A DNA stretch of 9,270 nt from Candidatus Krumholzibacteriota bacterium. Lineage in GTDB: Bacteria; Krumholzibacteriota; Krumholzibacteriia; Krumholzibacteriales; Krumholzibacteriaceae. Positions 1 to 5,391 of this stretch are shown piece by piece. Below the pieces are notes generated by a model. It worked only from the letters and a program-made list of their open reading frames with translations. It was not told where the DNA came from and did no database searches. How positions within the stretch are numbered: the stretch's first letter is position 1; each line of letters begins with the position of its first letter. The stretch covers positions 1 through 9,270 of the forward strand of contig JAUWMD010000088.1 in the NCBI GenBank assembly GCA_030613345.1. The letters run 5' to 3'. A program made the position numbers and the translations under genes.

Positions 1-40
1 TTGGATTTCCGCTGATGTGATGATCGAAGCCGGAAAAAAC

Positions 41-117
41 TGGTGGCGGTGCAGGGACTTGAACCCCGGACACGCGGATTATGATTCCGCTGCTCTAACC
101 AACTGAGCTACACCGCC
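41..117 (-). tRNA. tRNA-Met (anticodon CAT)
   Basis: The minus strand folds into a full cloverleaf. Acceptor GGCGGTG (117-111) pairs with CACCGCC (51-45), the discriminator is A, and CCA is encoded (43-41). The D arm is GCTC/GAGC. The anticodon stem GCGGA/TCCGC holds loop ATCATAA with anticodon CAT, and the T arm is CGGGG-TTCAAGT-CCCTG. It looks like elongator tRNA-Met. A CAT anticodon could also belong to the lysidine-modified tRNA-Ile2, which base sequence alone does not settle. Initiator identity is unlikely because the first pair G1-C72 is a normal Watson-Crick pair. Confidence 0.95.
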
Positions 118-129
118 ACGCACCAGTGA

Positions 130-157
130 ATAGTATAAAAAAGCGCCGCCATGTCAA
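130..157 (-). promoter_or_regulatory. Promoter for tRNA-Met
   Basis: On the minus strand a perfect -35 TTGACA (157-152) is followed after 16 nt by TACTAT (135-130). This would start transcription about 6-7 nt upstream of the tRNA 5' end at 117. The -35 is strong and the -10 is fair (4/6). Confidence 0.5.
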
Positions 158-170
158 GTAAAAATGGAAC

Positions 171-233
171 GGCTGGAGGCGAAAGATATTGAAATATCGA
201 CAGTTCCGTGATTACGCGGTTCAGCCTCCAACC
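171..233 (+). other. Potential three-helix structured segment upstream of ilvC
   Basis: Three nested pairings are visible. P1 is 171-180 with 224-233 (nine pairs, one mismatch). P2 is GATAT/ATATC (185-198). P3 is CCGTG/CGCGG with loop ATTA (206-219). The junction strands are GAAA, GACAGTT and TTCA. I do not recognise a known riboswitch or ribozyme core. A possible promoter (244-272) lies downstream, so this segment may not be in the ilvC mRNA. Confidence 0.25.
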
Positions 234-243
234 CTAATATTAC

Positions 244-272
244 TTGCCCGGCAGGTGCCCGTTTGCTATAGA
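244..272 (+). promoter_or_regulatory. Candidate ilvC promoter
   Basis: TTGCCC (244-249) is followed after 17 nt by TATAGA (267-272). It would start transcription near 279, about 24 nt before the GTG start at 303. Each box matches consensus at four of six bases. Its position supports translation starting at 303 and not at an upstream in-frame TTG at 189. Confidence 0.35.
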
Positions 273-302
273 TACTTCGTGCAACCGGAAGGAAGATCGA
301 AC

Positions 303-1292
303 GTGGAAGTGCTGACAGAAAATGATGCTGCCGGAGGGAACCTGGGCGGCAGACAGATCGTAATCCTCGGCTACGGTAATCAGGGCCGGCCGCAGGCACT
401 TAACCTCCGTGACAGCGGATTAAATGTCGCCGTGGCGGCGAGGCCAGGCCGAAAGGCCTGGGAAAAGGCCGAAAGTGACGGCTTCGAGGTCATGGAGCCG
501 CAGAGTGGAGCGGCCTCGGCGGATATTCTTATGTGCCTTCTCCCGGACGAGGTACAGGGGCATGCGTGGAGGGACTATATCGAGGACAACCTGCCTAAGG
601 GCTCTGCGATCTGCTTTGCCCACGGATTCGCCGTCACATTCGGGCAGATCGAGACCGGGGAATACGATCTTGTCATGGTGGCTCCGAAGGGACAGGGAGG
701 AAGACTGCGCTCGGCATATCTCGAAGGGTCCGGACTCCCCTGTCTTCTCGCCGTCGAGCATGATGCGACCGGCCTGGCCCGCGATATCGCTCTCGGTATC
801 GCGAAGGGCCTCGGTTGCCTGAGGATCGGCGCTTTCGAGACGACCTTCCGGGAAGAAGCGCTCAGCGATCTCTTCGGTGAGCAGGCGATACTCGTAGGCG
901 GGGTGCCGGCGCTGATCAAGAAGGCATTCGATCTTCTCATCGAGAAGGGATTCAGCCCTGAAGTGGCATACTTTGAATGCATGCACGAGCTGAAGATCAT
1001 CGTCGATCTATTCTCGCTCCACGGCCTGTCGGGGATGAGGGAGGTCATCAGCGGAACGGCGGCATTCGGTGGGTTGAAATACGGCGAGAGGCTGGTCACC
1101 GAGGAGACCGCCGCCGAGATGAGAAGGATATTCGACAGGATAGAGAGCGGAGAGTTCGCCCGTGTATGGCTCGAGGAAGCGGCCGGAGGGAAGAAGGAAC
1201 TCGAGAAGCTCAGTGAAAGGGAAGAGGAGCTGACTATAGAGAAAGCAGGCAGAGAAGTCAGAAAGCTTTTCACGAGAGGCGATGACACATGA
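303..1292 (+). CDS. ilvC: Ketol-acid reductoisomerase (class I)
   Basis: IlvC catalyses the Mg2+- and NAD(P)H-dependent isomeroreduction of 2-acetolactate and 2-aceto-2-hydroxybutyrate in valine, leucine and isoleucine synthesis, in the cytoplasm. From the GTG at 303 it has 329 residues, the usual class I length. GGAAGGA (287-293) gives 9-nt spacing. The open frame reaches back to a TTG at 189, but that would add 38 residues absent from the family. The Rossmann motif is GYGNQG (23-28). Catalytic and metal-binding positions are all present: H107, K129 (APKG), D189 and E193 (DLFGE), E225 and E229 (YFECMHE), and S250. Oddities: the usual GSQGHAHA segment reads GNQGRPQA, and the cofactor loop reads ARPGRKAW where two serines are common. 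It is the first gene of the ilvC-lipoprotein-gltX run. No other branched-chain genes are in the window. Confidence 0.95.
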   Translation: MEVLTENDAAGGNLGGRQIVILGYGNQGRPQALNLRDSGLNVAVAARPGRKAWEKAESDGFEVMEPQSGAASADILMCLLPDEVQGHAWRDYIEDNLPKGSAICFAHGFAVTFGQIETGEYDLVMVAPKGQGGRLRSAYLEGSGLPCLLAVEHDATGLARDIALGIAKGLGCLRIGAFETTFREEALSDLFGEQAILVGGVPALIKKAFDLLIEKGFSPEVAYFECMHELKIIVDLFSLHGLSGMREVISGTAAFGGLKYGERLVTEETAAEMRRIFDRIESGEFARVWLEEAAGGKKELEKLSEREEELTIEKAGREVRKLFTRGDDT

Positions 1293-2230
1293 AGTTCGGA
1301 GGCCCGACATTGAGATATGAATGGAGATCAGCAGCAATCGTCCTTCTTGCCGGGGCCCTGGCCCTGTCCGCGGGGTGCGGTGGCGAAAAGAAGGAAGATT
1401 CCGCCGCGAACGAGGAGAAGTTCAGGATTCCCGACTCGCTTCTCTCACCGATTGAAACGTACAACCTCACCATCGACGATTATCACCCCGTGGATGGCGG
1501 CCTGATGGCAAACGCCGATATCGCGCTGTACTATCCGCCGAAGGAGATCTCCCGCTTCATCGCCGTCAGGTCTTTCGGCGAGATACTCGACGGGTACAGG
1601 AAGATCAGAAAGGAAATATGCCGGCCGGCCAAGGGCAAGGTCGTTATCATCGGGACAAAGAATTTCGAAGAATACGCGGTCATAACGGGCAAGGAATGGT
1701 GGTACTACGCTTCGATCAAGGGGGATACGATATACAGCGAGCCTCTCAGCGTCCTGCTGAAGCGCCTCGATCCGATCACTGGGAAAACTCTCGCTGAGAT
1801 AGGGATTACGCAGAGGATGGCGCAGATGGCCCTCGAAAGGCTCTCGGGGGACAGGATCCCGGTATGGATGAAAGAGGCTGGAGCCTCTTACATGGCTGAC
1901 GAGCGTGCCGTCCTGCGGATGCAGATCCATCAGTTCGACAAACAGCTGATAGGCTTTTCTCCGTCGCTCGACGAGCTGGAAAGGGCGATTCTCGCGGGCG
2001 ACGATATGGCCCTGTCACGCTCGTCGTATTTCTTTGCGTACAGGATGCTCGAGAACCTCCTCGAGAAGTTCGAATTCTCGAACGTGACGCGGTTCGCGAG
2101 GCGCCTGGGAGAGGGGGCGTCTCTTGACGAGGCGTCGATGGCTGAATTCGGGATGAATTACATGGAAATGATCGCAGCGGTAAGGCCGGCCGACATCATG
2201 GACGGCGCGGGCCCGCTGCCCGAGATGTAA
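1289..2230 (+). CDS. Lipoprotein resembling an inactive peptidase-MA (gluzincin) protein
   Basis: This 313-residue protein has a lipoprotein signal. A hydrophobic stretch (residues 15-26) leads to LSAGC, so C30 would be lipidated. The C-terminal half has the layout of peptidase-MA-like metalloproteases: PVWMKEAGASY (191-201) matches the usual W-x-x-EG-x-A-x-Y block, and a helical tail (about 246-293, with FGMNYMEM) matches the family's C-terminal end. The expected HExxH zinc helix is replaced by ITQRMAQMALER (173-184), so it should not be a protease. The start ATG overlaps the ilvC stop as ATGA and has GAGAGG upstream. A TTG at 1310, seven nt after a GGAGG, would shorten the signal n-region to MRYEWRS and is a serious alternative. 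The family assignment is by eye. The role is unknown, probably on the periplasmic side of a membrane. Confidence 0.8.
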   Translation: MKFGGPTLRYEWRSAAIVLLAGALALSAGCGGEKKEDSAANEEKFRIPDSLLSPIETYNLTIDDYHPVDGGLMANADIALYYPPKEISRFIAVRSFGEILDGYRKIRKEICRPAKGKVVIIGTKNFEEYAVITGKEWWYYASIKGDTIYSEPLSVLLKRLDPITGKTLAEIGITQRMAQMALERLSGDRIPVWMKEAGASYMADERAVLRMQIHQFDKQLIGFSPSLDELERAILAGDDMALSRSSYFFAYRMLENLLEKFEFSNVTRFARRLGEGASLDEASMAEFGMNYMEMIAAVRPADIMDGAGPLPEM

Positions 2231-2256
2231 AAACAGGGAAGGACACTGACAGTACG

Positions 2257-3828
2257 ATGACCGGTGACAGCGGCGGCAATGCGATCAGGGTAAGGTTCGC
2301 GCCGAGCCCGACGGGTCATCTCCACGTCGGTGGGGCGAGGACGGCCCTCTACAACTGGCTCTACGCGAGAAAGACGGGCGGCGTCTTCGTCCTGCGGATA
2401 GAGGATACCGACGCGCAGCGCTCGACAAGCGAATCGTACGAGGGGATCCTCAGGGGGATGCGCTGGCTCGGGCTGGACTGGGACGAGGGGCCCGATGTCG
2501 GCGGCGACTACGGTCCGTACGTACAGTCGGCCAGGGGAGTATTCTATCATACCGACGCGGCCAGGCTGATAGAGGAGGGGAAGGCCTACCACTGTTTTTG
2601 TGCCCCCGAGAGACTCGAAGAGCTCAAGGTAGAGCAGAAAGAAAAAAAACTTCCGATAAAGTACGACGGCCTCTGCCGGGGCATGTCCGTCGAAGAGGCG
2701 GACGAGAAGATCGAGGCCGGCGAGTCGCACGTCCTCCGTTTCAGGATGCCCGAAGAGGGCGAAGCGCGGTTCAGGGACATCATAAGGGGCGATTTCAAGG
2801 TTGCCAATTCCGAGCTCGACGACTTCGTGTTGATAAAATCGGACGGCCTTCCCACGTACAATTTCGCCGTCGTTGTCGACGACGCGAGGATGAAGATCAG
2901 CCATGTGATCAGGGGGGACGATCATATCTCCAACACGCCGAGGCAGGTCCATATCTACCTGGCGCTCGGTTACCGTGTGCCGAAGTTCGCGCACCTGCCG
3001 ATGATACTGGGCGGCGACGGGACGAGGCTGAGTAAGCGGCACGGAGCGGTATCCATCGACTGGTACAGCGGCCAGCGGTACCTGCCCGACGCGATGGTCA
3101 ATTACCTCGCCCTGCTCGGATGGTCGTTCGACGACCGCCAGGAACTCTTCTCGCGAAAGGCGCTGATAGACAAGTTCTCGCTGAAGAAGGTATCGAAGAA
3201 TCCGGGGATGTTCGACAACGACAAGATGGAATATATCAACGCCGAGCATTTCAAGAAGCTGTCTCCGACGCGGAAGGTCATGCACGTATATCACGTCCTG
3301 AAGTGCGAGGGGTATATACCCGGCGATTTTCACGTTGATCTGGAAAAACCGGTAGACCTGAAGCTCGTTCCCGGTACCGAACCGCTGACCGGAAACGGTG
3401 CAGAGGACGACGAAAGGGGGGCGGGCGATGAGCTGGGGCGTCTTTACCTGATCGTCTCGGCCCTTGGAAACAGGCTGAAACTCCTCAAGGACGTGCCCGG
3501 CCACATCGGATATTTCTACAGGGACGACTACGATGTGGACGATAACGCAGTGAAGAACCATCTGATGCGCAAGGAGGTGCCGGAGCGCCTCGAGAGACTT
3601 GCCGGTTCGCTCGAAGACCTCAGCTATTTCGACAGGGAGAGGGTAGAGGAGACGGTCAGGACCCTCGCCGATGATATGAAGATAGAGGCGGGTGAACTGA
3701 TCCATCCGAGCAGGGTCGCCCTCACCGGTGGCACCGTATCTCCCGACATTTTCCAGGTCATAGTCCTTCTCGGCAGGGAAAAGACGGCCGAACGCCTCAG
3801 GAAGGCCGCAGGGATGGCCAGGCGCTGA
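2257..3828 (+). CDS. gltX: Glutamate-tRNA ligase
   Basis: GltX is a class I aminoacyl-tRNA synthetase that charges tRNA-Glu. In bacteria without GlnRS it also misacylates tRNA-Gln for repair by GatCAB. It has 523 residues, slightly longer than the usual 470-500. The N-terminal block RFAPSPTG (13-20) leads into the HIGH-type motif HVGG (23-26). IEDTD is at 48-52 and the KMSKS-type motif is RLSKR (257-261). The zinc-type insertion keeps C113, C115 and C140, but the fourth ligand (His in E. coli) is G142. A hydrophilic insert lies near residues 370-392 in the anticodon-binding half. A purine-rich GGAAGGA (2237-2243) precedes the ATG with a rather long 13-nt gap. The gene follows the lipoprotein after 26 nt and precedes tRNA-Gln and tRNA-Glu. 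Whether it is discriminating cannot be read by eye. Confidence 0.96.
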   Translation: MTGDSGGNAIRVRFAPSPTGHLHVGGARTALYNWLYARKTGGVFVLRIEDTDAQRSTSESYEGILRGMRWLGLDWDEGPDVGGDYGPYVQSARGVFYHTDAARLIEEGKAYHCFCAPERLEELKVEQKEKKLPIKYDGLCRGMSVEEADEKIEAGESHVLRFRMPEEGEARFRDIIRGDFKVANSELDDFVLIKSDGLPTYNFAVVVDDARMKISHVIRGDDHISNTPRQVHIYLALGYRVPKFAHLPMILGGDGTRLSKRHGAVSIDWYSGQRYLPDAMVNYLALLGWSFDDRQELFSRKALIDKFSLKKVSKNPGMFDNDKMEYINAEHFKKLSPTRKVMHVYHVLKCEGYIPGDFHVDLEKPVDLKLVPGTEPLTGNGAEDDERGAGDELGRLYLIVSALGNRLKLLKDVPGHIGYFYRDDYDVDDNAVKNHLMRKEVPERLERLAGSLEDLSYFDRERVEETVRTLADDMKIEAGELIHPSRVALTGGTVSPDIFQVIVLLGREKTAERLRKAAGMARR

Positions 3829-3835
3829 TTTTTTT
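3793..3835 (+). terminator. Possible intrinsic terminator at the gltX end
   Basis: CGCCT (3793-3797) pairs with AGGCG (3820-3824), and GGCC (3804-3807) pairs with GGCC (3816-3819). Seven T residues follow (3829-3835). The stem is interrupted by a six-base bulge on one side and overlaps the end of gltX, so it may be weak. It would separate the mRNA from the tRNA pair. Confidence 0.35.
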
Positions 3836-3863
3836 AACAAAGGATATTGCGCAGGCGTATCAA
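3834..3863 (+). promoter_or_regulatory. Candidate promoter of the tRNA-Gln/tRNA-Glu pair
   Basis: TTAACA (3834-3839) is followed after 18 nt by TATCAA (3858-3863). Transcription would start near 3870, about 19 nt before the tRNA-Gln 5' end. The matches are 5/6 and 4/6. Co-transcription with gltX remains possible. Confidence 0.4.
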
Positions 3864-3888
3864 ATATTGTAACTTGTCTTGTACTTTC

Positions 3889-3962
3889 TGGAGAGTCGTC
3901 CAACGGTAGGACAGCTGACTCTGGATCAGCCGATGGGGGTTCGAGTCCTCCCTCTCCAGCCA
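3889..3962 (+). tRNA. tRNA-Gln (anticodon CTG)
   Basis: Acceptor TGGAGAG (3889-3895) pairs with CTCTCCA (3952-3958), followed by discriminator G and an encoded CCA. The anticodon stem GCTGA/TCAGC encloses CTCTGGA with anticodon CTG, reading CAG codons. The T arm is GGGGG-TTCGAGT-CCTCC. It lies 11 nt before tRNA-Glu and downstream of gltX, so the pair is probably one transcript. Confidence 0.96.
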
Positions 3963-3973
3963 TTTAGTATCAA

Positions 3974-4048
3974 GGCCCCTTAGTCTAGTGGTAAGGACGC
4001 ATGGTTCTCAGCCATGAATCAGGGGTTCAATTCCCCTAGGGGCTACCA
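3974..4048 (+). tRNA. tRNA-Glu (anticodon CTC)
   Basis: Acceptor GGCCCCT (3974-3980) pairs with AGGGGCT (4038-4044) with a terminal G-U, then discriminator A and an encoded CCA. The anticodon stem CATGG/CCATG encloses TTCTCAG with anticodon CTC, reading GAG. The T arm is CAGGGG-TTCAATT-CCCCT type. It is charged by GltX, whose gene lies just upstream. Confidence 0.96.
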
Positions 4049-4054
4049 GTAAAG

Positions 4055-4084
4055 ACCGGCCGCCGTTACGGCGGCCGGTGTTTT
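4055..4084 (+). terminator. Intrinsic terminator after tRNA-Glu
   Basis: A perfect 11-bp inverted repeat, ACCGGCCGCCG/CGGCGGCCGGT (4055-4065 and 4069-4079), surrounds TTA and is followed by GTTTT. It ends the plus-strand tRNA transcript, starting 6 nt after the tRNA 3' end. Read from the other strand it may also help stop the convergent fmdB-end transcript, though the U tract there is poor. Confidence 0.85.
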
Positions 4085-4122
4085 GCGTGACTTGACGGGC
4101 AGTCGGGCCCGGTCCGGCTCGT

Positions 4123-4141
4123 GAGCGGCGGACCGCCGCTC
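4123..4141. repeat. Short GC-rich palindrome downstream of the zinc-ribbon gene
   Basis: GAGCGGCGG (4123-4131) and CCGCCGCTC (4133-4141) form a perfect inverted repeat around one base. It lies 14 nt after the stop of the minus-strand zinc-ribbon gene and could stabilise or end that transcript, but no T tract follows on the minus strand. The gap between the convergent transcripts (4085-4155) holds nothing else I can support. Confidence 0.45.
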
Positions 4142-4155
4142 TATCTGAAGGGATT

Positions 4156-4329
4156 TCAGCCGAAACCTCCCGACGGTGCGCACCCTGTCGCGGAACTGGC
4201 GAAGAGAGAGAATTCCCTCTCGACGTTTTCGCTGTCGCAGTCGGGGCAGGTGACCTTCTGAGAGGAGTTCATCACGAGCTCCTCGAACTGTCTCCCGCAC
4301 TTTTCGCACTTGTATTCGTAAATCGGCAT
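4156..4329 (-). CDS. FmdB-type zinc ribbon protein
   Basis: This 57-residue protein begins MPIYEYKCEKCG and has two CxxC knuckles: C8/C11 and C28/C31 (CPDC). It ends in a Ser/Gly-rich tail with FSLF at 40-43 and C50. This is the pattern of the FmdB putative regulatory family of single zinc ribbons, whose biochemical role is not well defined. The start ATG has GGAGGAG (4344-4338) at about 8 nt, lying inside the end of the previous gene. Only 3 nt separate it from the TAA of the small membrane protein gene, so it is the last gene of the arsR-type operon. The gene is too short for many gene callers. The recognition rests on the N-terminal signature and Cys spacing. Confidence 0.88.
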   Translation of the reverse strand: MPIYEYKCEKCGRQFEELVMNSSQKVTCPDCDSENVEREFSLFASSATGCAPSGGFG

Positions 4330-4332
4330 CTA

Positions 4333-4500
4333 TTATTCTCCTCCGCTGTCCTTATTCTCTTTTGTTTCTTTATCCTCATACCGGTCCCCGGTATCGCATG
4401 TCCCGCTCATTCAGGTGGGGACTCCCATACGGGGCAGCACTATCCTCATTATCACGATCCATACGGCCAGAAACAGCAGCAGTTTAAAGATCTCGCCCAT
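4333..4500 (-). CDS. Small membrane protein, probable selenoprotein (in-frame TGA = Sec30)
   Basis: The ATG (4500-4498) follows AAGGAG at 8 nt, a very good site inside the end of the DUF302 gene. Twenty-nine codons give one membrane segment (about residues 5-20) and the end LPRMGVPT. A TGA follows (4413-4411), and the same frame then runs on for 25 codons (MSGTCDTG..., acidic and Lys-rich) to TAA at 4335-4333, 3 nt before the next gene. Read as selenocysteine, the product is 55 residues with U30 and C35 in PT-U-MSGTC. A perfect 7-bp hairpin with loop GGA (4394-4378) begins 16 nt after the TGA, as in bacterial SECIS elements. Basic residues after the helix suggest that U30 is on the cytoplasmic side. 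The alternative is a 29-residue protein plus a separate 25-codon reading frame restarting at the adjacent ATG (4410). I do not recognise the family. Confidence 0.68.
4378..4394 (-). promoter_or_regulatory. SECIS-like hairpin of the small membrane protein gene
   Basis: On the minus strand ATACCGG (4394-4388), loop GGA (4387-4385) and CCGGTAT (4384-4378) form a perfect 7-bp stem. The loop begins 23 nt after the TGA and its first base is G. Known bacterial SECIS elements lie directly downstream of the UGA, with an apical loop about 16-37 nt away and a G among the first loop bases. Decoding would need SelB. Confidence 0.62.
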
Positions 4501-4503
4501 GCC

Positions 4504-4890
4504 TCAGACTCCTTCTATTGCTTTCGAAAGTTTCTCGCGGACCAGCGCACCGGTCTCCGCGAGGGCCTCGTTTCCCACAACACTCATCGCAGACACCGGA
4601 TCGATGGCGGCGACCTCCACGCTCCCGTCCTTCGCCTCGCGGACGATGACGTTGCATGGGAGCAAGAGGCCAACCCTGTCCTCGGCCTTCAGGGTCTTGT
4701 AAGCGAGCTGCGGATTGCACGCGCCGAGTACCCTGTAACGCGTGAAATCGACGTCGAGCTTCTCCTTGAGCACCGCCTTGAAGTCTATGTCGGTCAGAAC
4801 ACCGAACCCTTCCTTCTTCAGCTCCTCGACCATTCTCGAAACCGCCTCGTCGAAATCCAGGTCGACCGTTCTCGATATATGATAACTCAT
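4504..4890 (-). CDS. DUF302 family protein
   Basis: This 128-residue cytoplasmic protein has the DUF302 signature: YRVLGACNPQLAYKTL at 52-67, then VGLLLPCNVIV at 73-83, with conserved C58 and C79. No signal peptide is seen. Members occur near sulfur-oxidation, heavy-metal and redox genes, but no reaction is established. The start ATG overlaps the stop of the arsR-type gene as ATGA. GGAG precedes it by about 10 nt. Its last codons carry the ribosome site for the small membrane protein gene that begins 3 nt after its stop. This implies tight co-expression with the TGA-containing gene and the zinc ribbon. A small-molecule, metal or thiol-related role is an inference. Confidence 0.9.
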   Translation of the reverse strand: MSYHISRTVDLDFDEAVSRMVEELKKEGFGVLTDIDFKAVLKEKLDVDFTRYRVLGACNPQLAYKTLKAEDRVGLLLPCNVIVREAKDGSVEVAAIDPVSAMSVVGNEALAETGALVREKLSKAIEGV

Positions 4891-5288
4891 TTGAATTCGA
4901 CTCCGGTCGCCGGCGGGCCGGAAGGGGGTATACCAGGGCCCCCCGCCGGCTGCCGGGGATAAGAACTGCGCAGCGCGTCCAGTCGATCTGATGTCGAGTC
5001 TTCAATTGATCTGCAGACCATTCGGCAAATGTCCTCAGGAAGGGTGCTGGTAAGGCTGTAAAATATCTTCCTGTGGTCACGCCGGGTACTGACCAGTTCG
5101 TGCCGACGCAGTATGCTCAGATGCTTCGATACGCAGGCCTGGCCGTAGCCCGTCTCCTCGACGATGCAGGATACATTCTTCTCGCCGCCGCAGAGGCAGT
5201 GGATTATGGCGAGCCTTGCAGGGTCCGACATTGCCCTGAGCCTGCCGGCGATGGCGTCGAATGTTCCGTTATCGTTTTTCGCGGCCAA
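4887..5288 (-). CDS. ArsR/SmtB-family transcriptional repressor
   Basis: This 133-residue winged-helix regulator has SDPARLAIIHCL (21-32) as the family's N-terminal helix. The recognition helix region is about 49-63 (QACVSKHLSILRRHELV), followed by the wing RRDHRKIFYSL (69-79). It has six cysteines: C31, C33, C41, C52, C88 and C92. They could bind metal or sense oxidants or sulfur species, but the classical ELCVCDL metal motif is not intact. The C-terminal 24 residues are a Pro/Gly-rich tail. The start is a TTG with AAAGGAG five nt upstream, and no upstream ATG is available. It is the first gene of the operon, with a promoter and palindrome immediately upstream, so it probably represses its own transcription and derepresses on its signal. 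Confidence 0.9.
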   Translation of the reverse strand: MAAKNDNGTFDAIAGRLRAMSDPARLAIIHCLCGGEKNVSCIVEETGYGQACVSKHLSILRRHELVSTRRDHRKIFYSLTSTLPEDICRMVCRSIEDSTSDRLDALRSSYPRQPAGGPGIPPSGPPATGVEFK

Positions 5289-5298
5289 GTCCGCTCCT

Positions 5299-5318
5299 TT
5301 CGTATATTCATATACGAA
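5299..5318. promoter_or_regulatory. Palindromic operator upstream of the arsR-type gene
   Basis: TTCGTATAT (5299-5307), TC, ATATACGAA (5310-5318) is a perfect 9-2-9 inverted repeat. A second symmetry, TATATTC-N6-GAATATA, overlaps it. It lies between the -10 box and the ribosome site of the repressor gene and overlaps the -10 by two bases, where a bound ArsR dimer would block transcription. Assignment to this repressor is by position. Confidence 0.7.
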
Positions 5319-5343
5319 TATAATAATATGATAGGATTGTCAA
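5317..5343 (-). promoter_or_regulatory. Promoter of the arsR-DUF302 operon
   Basis: The minus strand has a perfect -35 TTGACA (5343-5338) and TATATT (5322-5317, 5/6) after 15 nt. A 17-nt spacer would instead give the poorer TATTCG. The short spacer and overlap with the palindrome are common in repressed promoters. Confidence 0.55.
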
Positions 5344-5391
5344 GGGTTTAATCCAGTATTTATTGATATTTTCTGTGAGACGGTGGATGGC

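Noticed and set aside
189..302. 38-codon N-terminal extension of ilvC from TTG 189
   Set aside because: Despite a GGAGG at good spacing, the extension is absent from class I KARI. A candidate promoter lies inside it, and the GTG at 303 with GGAAGGA gives the standard 329-residue length.
420..1288. Several open frames on the minus strand and in other frames over ilvC
   Set aside because: They are shadows of ilvC produced by the G+C-rich codon pattern. They have low-complexity Ser/Arg-rich translations and no ribosome sites of note.
2158..3963. Long minus-strand open frame (601 codons) opposite gltX
   Set aside because: It is antisense to a clear glutamyl-tRNA synthetase. Its start is the reverse translation of tRNA-Gln (GEGGLEPPSADPES type), a known annotation artefact. 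No domain is visible.
4043..4309. 88-codon minus-strand open frame overlapping the FmdB-type gene in another frame
   Set aside because: It is Arg-rich, crosses the tRNA-Glu terminator and end, and conflicts with the well-supported 57-residue zinc ribbon.
4333..4410. Independent 25-codon gene starting at the ATG just after the TGA
   Set aside because: Its ribosome site is weak, it is in the same frame as the upstream ORF with one TGA between, and it is not a recognisable protein alone. Read-through explains both halves better, though this is not excluded.
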